A program made the position numbers and the translations under genes. Below are positions 8,094 through 15,938 of a DNA stretch of 64,000 nt, piece by piece (the first letter of the stretch is position 1; each line of letters starts with the position of its first letter). Source of the stretch: Bradyrhizobium forestalis (GTDB taxonomy: Bacteria; Pseudomonadota; Alphaproteobacteria; Rhizobiales; Xanthobacteraceae); NCBI RefSeq assembly GCF_002795245.1, contig NZ_PGVG01000020.1, positions 1-64,000 on the forward strand, in the 5' to 3' direction. The notes below the pieces were generated by a model. The model was not told the DNA's origin. It made no database searches and worked only from the letters and a program-made list of their open reading frames with translations.

Positions 8094-8279
8094 ATGCCCG
8101 CCATTTTCGACCTGCTCTATCGTGAATATTGCCGCGCCCGTCTCGCTGAAATGCGCAAGCAGCTTCTGATCGCAGCTGAGCGCTTCGAAACTCTCGAAGC
8201 GGATCATTATGCTGCGAAGCAGGGTGACGATGAGAGAACGGACGCACACCGCAAGACCGGTCACGGCATGCCGAATTGA
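8094..8279 (+). CDS. Small helical protein, unknown
   Basis: 61 residues from MPAIFDLLYREYCRARLAEM; GGGGTG lies 5 bases before this ATG, so it is preferred over the ATG at 8082. The protein is a single amphipathic helix (residues 5-40, rich in Leu, Arg, Glu and Ala) with a polar tail. The N-terminus LLYREYCRARLAEMRK has a low-complexity helical look and a plausible dimerisation face. I recognise no family. Confidence 0.55.
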   Translation: MPAIFDLLYREYCRARLAEMRKQLLIAAERFETLEADHYAAKQGDDERTDAHRKTGHGMPN

Positions 8280-8352
8280 AGCGGCCCCAAGACCGAACGA
8301 TCACTCCCGCGTAGCAGTGACCAAGCAATTGGCAACAGTTTGGGAGGCAGCA

Positions 8353-8439
8353 ATGAATACACCCGAATGCTACACTGTCATCGTGGCCTGCATGTCGTGC
8401 CTCACCATTGTCGGATTGATGGCCGTCGGGGCGTGGTAA
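8353..8439 (+). CDS. 28-residue hydrophobic peptide, possible small membrane protein
   Basis: MNTPECYTVIVACMSCLTIV... then GLMAVGAW, stop. GGGAGG sits 6 bases upstream of the ATG, an unusually good Shine-Dalgarno for so short an ORF. One transmembrane helix fills the peptide and it contains three cysteines. It lies 73 bases after the preceding small gene. It could be a genuine micro-protein or a chance ORF. Confidence 0.35.
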   Translation: MNTPECYTVIVACMSCLTIVGLMAVGAW

Positions 8440-8599
8440 GCATGACCCGTCACCTCGTTGCAGACATGATTTCTGATTTTGACATGAGCGCAGCCGCTGC
8501 GTCGTCCGACTGCGGCGGCTGCGCTTTGGATCCGGATCTCAGTAGGGTGGGTTACACTCTGCGACTGCGCTTCGCCCGGTCGCAGAGCTAACTACGCGA

Positions 8600-9616
8600 T
8601 CATCGCCTGGAAAACCGCCGCTCGCGCGCCTTGTACAGATGATAGCTGATCAGTTGCCGCAGCTTTGCCGGCTCGTCGAACTCGAGCTGAACGGCGAACG
8701 GCACGATGCCATCAGGCACGCCTTCGCGGCCGCGCAGGCGTGCAAGGTCCTTCTCCGTCGTCACCAGCGTGAGCTGCTCGCGCTGCGCATCCGCTGCGAG
8801 CGCTGCGATCTCGTCTTGCGAAAACACGTGGTGGTCGGCGAAGGCGCGCGCGCGCGCGACCTCGATGCCGCTCGCACGCAGAGTGCGGAAGAAGCGGCCG
8901 GGATCGCCGATGCCCGCGAAGGCGAAGACCCGCTTGCCGAGCAGCTGCGCGAGCGATGCAGCAACCGGCTTCAGGCGCGCGCGCAGCTCTGGCTTGTCGC
9001 GCTTGGCAAGCTCGGCCGCGACATCGTTGGCGGCACGGCCATCGCCGATCAGCACCAGCGCGTCGGTGCGCGCGAGCTGTGCATTCAGCGGCGCGCGCAG
9101 GGGGCCGGCGGGAAACACCTTGCCGTTGCCGAGGCCGCGCTCGCTGTCGATCACGATCAGCGAGGCGTCCTTGAGCAGACCAGGATTCTGGAAACCGTCA
9201 TCCATCAGGATTACGGTGGCGCCCTGCGATTTCGCCAGCGCGACGCCGTCGAGGCGGTCGCGCGCGACGGCGACCGGGACGTCGCGCGCCATCATCAGGG
9301 GCTCGTCGCCGACGTCGGCCGCAATGTGGCTTGCGCGGTCGACCATCACCGGGCCCTTCAGGCGCCCGCCATAGCCGCGGCTGAGCACCACCGGCGTCTC
9401 GCCGAGCTCGCGCAACAGCTTGGTCAACGCCAGCACGGTCGGCGTCTTGCCGGCGCCGCCGACATGGTAATTGCCGACGCAGATCACGGGGATGCCGGCG
9501 TCCACGCCCTTGCGCAGCATGCGCCGTGCGGTGATCGCGCCGTAGAGCGCACCCAGGGGACAAAGGACGTGCGAAAGCGGAGAACGTGGCCGGTACCAGA
9601 AGGCCGGCTCACGCAT
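8600..9616 (-). CDS. lpxK: Tetraacyldisaccharide 4'-kinase
   Basis: 338 residues from MREPAFWYRP; the longer ORF upstream is the shadow of waaA. It phosphorylates the 4' position of the lipid A disaccharide on the inner face of the inner membrane, using ATP. A hydrophobic N-terminal helix (about residues 17-30) is followed by the P-loop GNYHVGGAGKT (48-58), SRGYGG (79-84) and DDGFQ (139-143), all hallmarks of LpxK. The start overlaps the end of waaA by 8 bases. It is the last gene of a six-gene lipid A operon. Confidence 0.96.
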   Translation of the reverse strand: MREPAFWYRPRSPLSHVLCPLGALYGAITARRMLRKGVDAGIPVICVGNYHVGGAGKTPTVLALTKLLRELGETPVVLSRGYGGRLKGPVMVDRASHIAADVGDEPLMMARDVPVAVARDRLDGVALAKSQGATVILMDDGFQNPGLLKDASLIVIDSERGLGNGKVFPAGPLRAPLNAQLARTDALVLIGDGRAANDVAAELAKRDKPELRARLKPVAASLAQLLGKRVFAFAGIGDPGRFFRTLRASGIEVARARAFADHHVFSQDEIAALAADAQREQLTLVTTEKDLARLRGREGVPDGIVPFAVQLEFDEPAKLRQLISYHLYKARERRFSRR

Positions 9617-10925
9617 TGGCGGCCCCCATCTCGATCCGCAACTGCAACAGATACGGCTCGAGCGCGACCATGGTGCGATCGAGCGCACCGCCAAGCTGCT
9701 CGACCACGCTTGAGGCTGCACGTTGCATCTTGTCGCGCACCGTCGGCTCGGCCAGAAGCCGCCCGAGCTGCTTGACCAACGCTTCCTGCGTGTCGGCCTG
9801 CCGCGCCCCGCCGCTTGCATCGAGCGCCTCATAGACGTCGGCGAAATTGAAGACGTGCGGACCATGGACGATCGCGGCACCAAGCTTGATCGCTTCGATC
9901 GGATTCTGGCCGCCATGGTGGATCAGCGATCCGCCCATGAACACAATCGGCGAGAGACGATAGAACAAGCCGAGCTCGCCCATGGTGTCGGCAACATAGA
10001 CGTCGGTCGTCGCCATCGGCAGCTCCTCGCGCGAGCGCAGTGCCGGCTTCAGGCCGGACGCCATGACCAGGCCTGCGATCGAGGAGCCGCGATCCGGATG
10101 GCGCGGCACGATCACGGTGAGAAGCTGCGGGAAGAAACCGACGAGGCTGCGATGCGCCGCGATCAGCATCTCGTCCTCGCCCGGATGGGTCGAGGCCGCG
10201 ACGATGATCGGACGCCCGCGCGTCATCGCCATCAGCCGTTCGAGCTTGCCGGGGTCGGCCGGCGGCGCCGGCACGTCGAGCTTGAGATTGCCCGTGGTGA
10301 CGACGTCGCGGCCGCCGAGCGCGGAGAAACGCTCGGCATCAATCTTCGACTGCGCGAGGCAAATGTCGAACCGCGACAGCAGCGCCGAGATGGTGCCATG
10401 CATGCGCCGCCAGCGCGGGAAGGAGCGCGGCGACATCCGCCCGTTGATCAGCACCATCGGCACCCGGCGCGCCGCGCCGGCGAGGATCAGGTTCGGCCAT
10501 AAATCGGATTCGATGAACAGCGCCAGCGATGGCTTCCAGTGATCGAGGAAGCGCGCGACATAGCGCGGCGAGTCATACGGCACGTATTGATGGATGACGT
10601 CGGGCGGAAAGCGCTTTGCCACCACCGCAGCCGAGGTGACGGTGCCCGAAGTGAGCAGGATGCGCAGATTGAGATCGCGCAGGCGCGCGATCAGCGCCGC
10701 CGCGGCCAGCACCTCGCCGACGCTGGCGCCGTGGATCCAGACCAGCGGGCCGTGCGGCCGCACGTCGCGGGACAGGCCGCGCCGTTCGCCGACCCGAGCG
10801 GGGTCTTCCTTGCCCTGCTTCAGCCGCCGCTTGATCAGCGCAGGCGCAAGCGGCACCAGGCCGGAGGCCAGGCGCCGGTACATCCGCAGCGTGATCGGCA
10901 GCGCAATGGGCAGCGATTTAGGCAT
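9609..10925 (-). CDS. waaA: 3-deoxy-D-manno-octulosonic acid transferase
   Basis: 438 residues from MPKSLPIALP. This GT30 enzyme transfers Kdo from CMP-Kdo to lipid IVA. An N-terminal membrane-associated helix (residues 10-30) precedes the N-domain motif WIHGASVGEVLAA (63-75), which carries the conserved Glu of the active site. The C-domain has AASTHPGEDE and GGSLIHHGGQNPIEA, the latter being the donor-binding segment. The start overlaps the preceding DUF374 gene by 8 bases, and the end overlaps lpxK by 8. The alternative ATG 30 bases upstream would lie deep inside DUF374. Confidence 0.96.
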   Translation of the reverse strand: MPKSLPIALPITLRMYRRLASGLVPLAPALIKRRLKQGKEDPARVGERRGLSRDVRPHGPLVWIHGASVGEVLAAAALIARLRDLNLRILLTSGTVTSAAVVAKRFPPDVIHQYVPYDSPRYVARFLDHWKPSLALFIESDLWPNLILAGAARRVPMVLINGRMSPRSFPRWRRMHGTISALLSRFDICLAQSKIDAERFSALGGRDVVTTGNLKLDVPAPPADPGKLERLMAMTRGRPIIVAASTHPGEDEMLIAAHRSLVGFFPQLLTVIVPRHPDRGSSIAGLVMASGLKPALRSREELPMATTDVYVADTMGELGLFYRLSPIVFMGGSLIHHGGQNPIEAIKLGAAIVHGPHVFNFADVYEALDASGGARQADTQEALVKQLGRLLAEPTVRDKMQRAASSVVEQLGGALDRTMVALEPYLLQLRIEMGAANA

Positions 10926-11631
10926 CTTCCGGTCCCGGGCGGCCGAGCTGCGCATAGGCGCGCCGGGTCGCCTCGTTCAGCGTCTCCTCCAGCTCCTGCC
11001 GCAACGCTTCCATCATGGCGGCGTCGGCATCCGGCGGAACGTGGATTTCCTTGATGCCGACCAATGCGCCCCGCCCGAATGGCAAATTGATGGTGGTGCG
11101 GTCCCAGTTCTTGAGCCGGACGAAGCGGCTGGTCGCCATCGCGAAAGGCATGATCGGCCGTCCCGACTCCCGTGCCAGCATGATGATGCCGAGCCCTGCC
11201 ACGCGCGAGCGCTTGGGGACATCGGCGGTCAGCGCGACATTACAACCGTCCTGGAGCGTCCGCACCATTTCCTTGAAGGCGCCGACGCCACCTTTGCGGT
11301 GAAACGCGCCGCCGTGGTCGCCGGAACCTCTGATCGTGCCAATGCCGAGCCGCTCGGCGGCGATGGCGTTGAACTCGCCGTCGCGATGCCGGGAGATCAG
11401 CACCCTGGCCTTGTACCAGTCCTTGTTCTTGATGAAGGGCGTGAGGAAATGCTGGCCGTGCCAGAAGGCGAAGATGGCGGGGATCTGCGGCTCGACGCGC
11501 TCATAGACATCAGGCGGATCGAACGCGAATTTGTTGGTCCGCCAGACCAGACGCAGATATTCGGCCGCCAGGACCCCGACGGCACGCTGAACGAAGCTGC
11601 TTCGCAGCGTATTGCGAAGCAGTTTTTTCAA
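10918..11631 (-). CDS. DUF374 lysophospholipid acyltransferase family protein, LpxJ-like candidate
   Basis: 237 residues. Family features are AFWHGQHFL (56-63), SRHRDGE (80-86), GIGTIRGSGDHGGA (96-109) and ALTADVPKRSR (133-143). The acyltransferase HGQ replaces the usual HX4D. In Helicobacter and Campylobacter the DUF374 protein LpxJ adds a secondary acyl chain to lipid A. The position here, overlapping waaA by 8 bases and DUF4170 by 4, supports a lipid A acyltransferase role, but this is inference. The segment TADVPK departs from the common TPDGP. Location is the inner membrane, cytoplasmic side. Confidence 0.85.
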   Translation of the reverse strand: MKKLLRNTLRSSFVQRAVGVLAAEYLRLVWRTNKFAFDPPDVYERVEPQIPAIFAFWHGQHFLTPFIKNKDWYKARVLISRHRDGEFNAIAAERLGIGTIRGSGDHGGAFHRKGGVGAFKEMVRTLQDGCNVALTADVPKRSRVAGLGIIMLARESGRPIMPFAMATSRFVRLKNWDRTTINLPFGRGALVGIKEIHVPPDADAAMMEALRQELEETLNEATRRAYAQLGRPGPEDA

Positions 11632-11870
11632 CGCGCCGGTTCTTGATTCGGATCGAGCAGCCGATGCAGGTGGACGATGAAGTAGCGCATCTGCGCGTTG
11701 TCGACCGTGCTCTGCGCCTTGGCCCGCCAGGCCGCATGGGCGGCCGCATAGTTCGGATAGAGGCCAACGATCTCGACGTCGTCGAGATTCTTGAAGGTGT
11801 TGCCCTTGAGATCGACGAGCTCGCCACCGATGACGAGGTGAAGCAGTTGTTGCGGGGCACTATCTGGCAT
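11628..11870 (-). CDS. DUF4170 domain-containing protein
   Basis: 80 residues from MPDSAPQQLLHLVIGG. The family pattern is LVIGGEL, then VEIVGLYPNYAAAHAAWRAKAQ, then RYFIVHLHRLLDP. It is a small soluble alpha/beta protein, possibly related to RNA- or ligand-binding ferredoxin-like folds, with no proven role. It overlaps the DUF374 acyltransferase by 4 bases and lies 61 bases after the cysQ-like gene, so it is embedded in the lipid A operon. The start at 11900 would add 10 residues without a better ribosome binding site. Confidence 0.85.
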   Translation of the reverse strand: MPDSAPQQLLHLVIGGELVDLKGNTFKNLDDVEIVGLYPNYAAAHAAWRAKAQSTVDNAQMRYFIVHLHRLLDPNQEPAR

Positions 11871-11931
11871 GAGTTCTGTTCCTAACGGGCTGCCCGGCAA
11901 AGCAGTGTTCGAGAAGCACGACGAAAGCGCT

Positions 11932-12750
11932 TTAGGCTAAGGGACGGTTGCGAAAATGCGCGACAATGCCCGCATGACGATCGCGTCCCGCTGCCACCAG
12001 CACCCCGTGCGCCACTTCCCGGCGGTTATAGAGGATGGGTTCTCCGGAGAGGTCGCTCATCCTACCATCCGCTTCCTGCACGATCAAATCGGCTGCCGCA
12101 AGGTCCCAATCATGGCTATTGCCCCCCGCAAAAGCCGCATCCAGCGCGCCATGGGCGACCCGGCACAGCCGCAGCGCCAGCGAGCCGATTCGCCGATGCA
12201 GCTTGATCTCGCCAAGTGACGGCTTCAGCCGCTCGACCAGCGGCTTCGGGCCGGCGACGCGGGCGAAGTCGAGCTCGGATCCGGGCGTTGCCCGCACCGG
12301 CGTGTCGTTGAGCGTCGTGCCCTGGCCGCGCACTGCGAAGAAGAACTCGTCGCTCGCCGGCGCGAACACCGCGGCCAGCACCGGCGAGGCGTCCTCCACC
12401 AGCGCGACGCTGACGCACCATTCGTCATGGCCACCGAGATAGTTGCGCGTGCCGTCGATGGGATCGACGATCCAGGTCAGCCGCCGCGACAGCCGCGCCG
12501 CATCGTCGGCGCTCTCCTCGGACAGCCAGCCATAGTCGGGGGTGGCAGCGCGCAGGCGCGCTTCGAGCAGGTCGTTGACGGCGATGTCGGCCTCCGACAC
12601 CGGCGAGGACGCGCCCTTGGTCCATTTCTTGAGCTCGGTCCGGAACATCGACTGCGCCAGCGCGCCGGCGTCCCGCACCGTGTCCTTCAGCAGCGCCGCG
12701 TCGCGGATCAGGATGGTTTCGTCCAGTGCGTGCGCGTCAACGTCCGCCAA
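11932..12750 (-). CDS. cysQ: 3'(2'),5'-bisphosphate nucleotidase / inositol monophosphatase family
   Basis: 272 residues. It is a Mg2+-dependent, Li+-sensitive phosphatase: WLSEES (75-80), WIVDPIDGTRNY (93-104) and HDWDLAAADLIVQEADG (213-229) supply the metal ligands. CysQ hydrolyses the 3'-phosphate of PAP, the by-product of sulfate assimilation and sulfation, but inositol-phosphate or sugar-phosphate activity cannot be excluded. The start overlaps the 3' end of pmbA by 14 bases. Its location in a Kdo/lipid A operon, with no sulfur genes nearby, is unexpected for PAP recycling. Confidence 0.88.
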   Translation of the reverse strand: MADVDAHALDETILIRDAALLKDTVRDAGALAQSMFRTELKKWTKGASSPVSEADIAVNDLLEARLRAATPDYGWLSEESADDAARLSRRLTWIVDPIDGTRNYLGGHDEWCVSVALVEDASPVLAAVFAPASDEFFFAVRGQGTTLNDTPVRATPGSELDFARVAGPKPLVERLKPSLGEIKLHRRIGSLALRLCRVAHGALDAAFAGGNSHDWDLAAADLIVQEADGRMSDLSGEPILYNRREVAHGVLVAAGRDRHAGIVAHFRNRPLA

Positions 12751-14128
12751 GCGTCAAACCCTCGATGCGCACCGTCGGCGCATTGATGCCGTAGCGGAAC
12801 TCGAGATTGTTCGCGGGCTGCATCGACTTGAAGATCTCGAACAGATGGCCGGCGATCGTCACTTCGCTGACGGGATAGGTGATCTCGCCGTTCTCGATCC
12901 AGAAGCCGGAGGCGCCGCGGCTGTAATCGCCGGTGACGCCGTTGACGCCGGAGCCGATCAGGTCGGTGACGTAGAAGCCTTGGCTGATGTCGGCGATCAA
13001 TTCGGCCGGCGTCGGCGTGCCGGGCTCGAGATGCAGATTGTACGGACCGGGCGAGGGCGAGGAGGAAACGCCGCGATGGGCGTGGCCGGTCGTGGTGAGG
13101 CCGAGCTCCCGCGCGGTGGCGCAGTCGAGCAGCCAGGTCGTCAGCACGCCTTCGTCGACCAGCGCGGTTTTCTTCACCGCGACGCCTTCGGCGTCAAACG
13201 TCTGCGAGCGCAGGCCGCGCTTGCGCAAGGGATCGTCGATGATGCGAATGTTTTTCGCGAACAGCTGCTGGCCGAGCTTGTCTTTCAAAAAGCTGGTCTT
13301 GCGCGCGATCGAGGCGCCGTTGATGGCGCCGACGAGATGGCCGACCAGGGAGCCGGCGACGCGCGGATCGAACACGACCGGCACCTTGCAGGTCTCGACC
13401 TTGCGCGGATTGTAGCGCGCCACGGTGCGCTCGCCGGCGGAACGGCCGACCGCTTCCGGCGACAACAGATCGGCGCCGTGCGGCGCCGAGGTGAAGTCGT
13501 AGTCGCGCTCCATGCTGGTGCCTTCGCCCGATATGGCGGTGGCGGAGATGCCCTGGCTGGAGCGGAGGTAAGAGCCGTGGAAGCCGGTCGAGGTGACGAG
13601 CACCATGCCGCCGATGCCGGCGGAAGCCGACGCGCCGCCGGACTTGGTCACGCCCTTCACGCCGAGCGCGGCAGCTTCGGCCGCGAGCGCGCGGCGCTCG
13701 AGCTCGGCAGTCGCGGGCACGTCGGGATCGAGCAGGTCGAGATCGGGGAAGTCGCGCGCAAGCAGCGCGGGATCGGCGAGACCGACATATTTGTCGTCGG
13801 GTGCGACACGCGCCATCGCCACCGCGCGTTCGGCGAGCTTGGTGACGGCATCGCCGCTGACATCGTTGGTCGAGACCACCGCCTGGCGCTGGCCGACCAG
13901 CACGCGCAGGCCGACATCGTCGCCCTCGGACCGCTCGGATTCCTCGACACGGCCGTCGCGGACCTCGACGCCCTGCGAGACGCCGCGCACCGCGACCGCA
14001 TCGGCCGCATCCGCGCCGGCACGCCTGGCCGCCTCGACCAGCCGCTGCGCGAGATCGGAAAGCGCGGACTGGTCGAACAGGTCGCGATTGGCTTTAGGCG
14101 AAAGCGTCGAGCTTGGTGAAGAGTTCAC
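12737..14128 (-). CDS. pmbA: TldD/PmbA family metallopeptidase
   Basis: 463 residues from a GTG at 14128; AGGA 8 bases upstream supports this start over the ATG at 14170. The N-domain has GVEVRDGRVEESERSEGDDVGLRVLVG. The C-domain has FDPRVAGSLVGHLVGAING, FDAEGVAVKKTALVDEGVLTTWL and GDYSRGASGFWIENGEI, typical of the PmbA (TldE) half of the TldD/TldE protease. The HExxxH zinc site belongs to the TldD half and is not seen here, as expected. In E. coli the pair matures microcin B17 and degrades CcdA. It is the first gene of the lipid A operon. Confidence 0.93.
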   Translation of the reverse strand: MNSSPSSTLSPKANRDLFDQSALSDLAQRLVEAARRAGADAADAVAVRGVSQGVEVRDGRVEESERSEGDDVGLRVLVGQRQAVVSTNDVSGDAVTKLAERAVAMARVAPDDKYVGLADPALLARDFPDLDLLDPDVPATAELERRALAAEAAALGVKGVTKSGGASASAGIGGMVLVTSTGFHGSYLRSSQGISATAISGEGTSMERDYDFTSAPHGADLLSPEAVGRSAGERTVARYNPRKVETCKVPVVFDPRVAGSLVGHLVGAINGASIARKTSFLKDKLGQQLFAKNIRIIDDPLRKRGLRSQTFDAEGVAVKKTALVDEGVLTTWLLDCATARELGLTTTGHAHRGVSSSPSPGPYNLHLEPGTPTPAELIADISQGFYVTDLIGSGVNGVTGDYSRGASGFWIENGEITYPVSEVTIAGHLFEIFKSMQPANNLEFRYGINAPTVRIEGLTLGGR

Positions 14129-14248
14129 GAACGAAATCCTGTTGGGGCGGGGTTCGGGACCGGAACCCACAGATGTGCCCTGAGAGCGCGGACTTCAAGC
14201 ATTTTCAGCCCGCAAAAGCTCAGATTCGCGACGTCGGCGCAACGTCTC

Positions 14249-14348
14249 GTCAATCATGCGCGCCAAGGTCTTGTCAATCATGAGCAGCAGTGACGGTGGG
14301 TTAACCAGGCTTTTTAAGCGGTTTCGGAACGGCGCGCGCTAAGGTCTT
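14249..14348. repeat. Short direct repeats between pmbA and DUF6101
   Basis: GTCAATCATG occurs at 14249-14258 and 14273-14282. GCGCGCCAAGGTCTT (14258-14272) recurs as GCGCGCTAAGGTCTT (14334-14348). They lie in the divergent promoter region between pmbA and the DUF6101 gene. They could be regulator sites or small duplications. Confidence 0.45.
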
Positions 14349-14390
14349 CGCATCGACCGGGAACATAATCCCGGCGGGGAGAACTAAGCC

Positions 14391-14909
14391 GTGAGGCGTC
14401 AAACAGCAACATGCGGGGCCAACCCCGCCGGGTCGAGCCGCTCCTTGCGGCTCGACCCTCTTTCCCTTCCGGTCCGCTTCGATGCGCACGATCCGCGCGC
14501 CGACGGACATGTCAGGCAGATCGAGCTTCATCGCGAGCGTGTCGTGCTGCGCCGTGCCGTCCGCGGCATGCAGATGGCGATCAACGTGCGCGTTGCCGAC
14601 TTCACCGGCGTCGCGTTGCGCGGCAACGACGAAGCGCAGACGCTCGTCCTCGTGCATCGCGATCCCTCGTTGTCCATTCCGCTGCTGGTCGGCGCCGATG
14701 CGGACGAGATCGCGCAAGCCTGGGCGATCTGGAGCGAGATCTTCGCGCTGCCGCAGCTCGACGAGGGCGCCCGCAAGCCCGCAGTCCGCCGTCGCCGCGC
14801 CAACGCGATCCGCGCCCGCCGTCCGAAATTCTTGATGCGCCGTCGCACCGGCATCGCGCGCGAGCTGCCCGTTCATCGCGGCGAGCGCGAGATCATCGCG
14901 CGGAGCTAG
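14391..14909 (+). CDS. DUF6101 family protein
   Basis: 172 residues from a GTG at 14391, preceded by GGGGAGA. The core is LRLDPLSLPVRF, HVRQIELHRERVVLRRAVRGMQMAINVRVADFTGVALR, then VHRDPSLSIPLLVGADADEIAQAWAIWSEIF. The tail is very basic (RRRRANAIRARRPKFLMRRRTG). It resembles a conserved rhizobial family of unknown function. The arginine-rich C-terminus could bind nucleic acid or membrane phosphates. It is divergent from pmbA and convergent with ubiA, with a repeat hairpin between. Confidence 0.75.
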   Translation: MRRQTATCGANPAGSSRSLRLDPLSLPVRFDAHDPRADGHVRQIELHRERVVLRRAVRGMQMAINVRVADFTGVALRGNDEAQTLVLVHRDPSLSIPLLVGADADEIAQAWAIWSEIFALPQLDEGARKPAVRRRRANAIRARRPKFLMRRRTGIARELPVHRGEREIIARS

Positions 14910-14918
14910 GCGAGGTGC

Positions 14919-15001
14919 CGGGTGGGCAAAGGCGCAAAGCGCCGTGCCCACCATCAACGCCGAGGAAGCAAATGGTGGGCACGCTACGCTTTGCCCACCC
15001 G
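14919..15001. repeat. GGTGGGCAAAG-type inverted repeat
   Basis: CGGGTGGGCAAAG (14919-14931) faces CTTTGCCCACCCG (14989-15001). Nested inside are GTGCCCACCAT and ATGGTGGGCAC. It lies between the convergent DUF6101 and ubiA genes and could terminate both. A single short copy recurs at 56723-56752. Confidence 0.75.
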
Positions 15002-15005
15002 AGAG

Positions 15006-15938
15006 CTACGCCGCCCGCATCACGGCGTCCGCGAGCAATCCCGCAAACAATAACGCCCCCGCGTACTTGTTCGAATAGAACAGACGCTTGCAGAGGTCAG
15101 GATTCTCGATCCTCAAGCGCACGATCTGCGAGGCCAGATGCGCGGCGAAGGCGGCAAGCCCGAGCCAGGCCGGCCAGCGCGCTTCGCCCGAGGCCAGCGC
15201 AACGCCGATCAGCATCACCGCGAGCCCGTAGAACAGGACCAGCGCCTGGCGCGTATGCGCGCCGAACAGGCGCGCGGTCGACTTGATGCCGATCAGCGCG
15301 TCGTCCTCGGCGTCCTGATGCGCGTAGATCGTGTCATAGCCGATCACCCAGGAAATCGCGCCGGCATAGAGCACGAGCGCGGTGACGTCGATGCGTCCGA
15401 AGGTGACGGCAAATCCCATCAAGGCGCCCCAGGAGAAGGCAAGCCCGAGCACGATCTGCGGCCACCAGGTGATGCGCTTCATGAAGGGATAGATCGCGAC
15501 GATCACGAGCGAGGCGATGCCGGTCGCAATCGCGAAGCGGTTGAATTGCAGCAGCACCACGAGACCGATCAGCGCCTGCGCGACCATGAAGACCAGCGCC
15601 TGCTTGGTGGTCACCTGCCCTGACGGCAGCGGCCGCGAGCGCGTACGCTCGACCTTGTCGTCGAGATCGCGGTCGGTGATGTCATTCCAGGTGCAGCCGG
15701 CGCCGCGCATCACGAAGGCGCCGATGAAGAACAGCACGATGGTGAGCGGCAGGCCGCGAACGTCGTGCGCCATGCCGGCGGCCAGCGCCGCCGACCACCA
15801 GCACGGCATCAACAGAAGCCAGGAGCCGATCGGACGGTCGAAGCGGGACAGGCGCAAATAGGGTCGCGCCCAAAGCGGCGCGAGCGTATCGACCCAGTTG
15901 CCAGTGGAATCGGCAACGCGGGCGGATGAGTCGCTCAT
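15006..15938 (-). CDS. ubiA: 4-hydroxybenzoate polyprenyltransferase
   Basis: 310 residues from MSDSSARVADSTGNW. It is the membrane-bound prenyltransferase of ubiquinone synthesis, joining a polyprenyl chain to 4-hydroxybenzoate. The two Asp-rich motifs are present: NDITDRDLD (85-93) and YDTIYAHQDAEDD (201-213). About eight or nine transmembrane helices surround them. Its start overlaps the stop of the upstream secreted-protein gene by 4 bases, so the two are translationally coupled. Confidence 0.95.
   Translation of the reverse strand: MSDSSARVADSTGNWVDTLAPLWARPYLRLSRFDRPIGSWLLLMPCWWSAALAAGMAHDVRGLPLTIVLFFIGAFVMRGAGCTWNDITDRDLDDKVERTRSRPLPSGQVTTKQALVFMVAQALIGLVVLLQFNRFAIATGIASLVIVAIYPFMKRITWWPQIVLGLAFSWGALMGFAVTFGRIDVTALVLYAGAISWVIGYDTIYAHQDAEDDALIGIKSTARLFGAHTRQALVLFYGLAVMLIGVALASGEARWPAWLGLAAFAAHLASQIVRLRIENPDLCKRLFYSNKYAGALLFAGLLADAVMRAA

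Noticed and set aside
12542..14119. 525-codon plus-strand ORF opposite pmbA and cysQ
   Set aside because: It lies wholly antisense to two genes with clear family motifs. Its composition (Arg, Gly, Ala, His, Asp) is typical of shadow frames in GC-rich DNA.
14301..14957. 218-codon minus-strand ORF over the DUF6101 gene
   Set aside because: The plus-strand frame has a conserved core and a GGGGAGA ribosome binding site; the minus frame has shadow composition.
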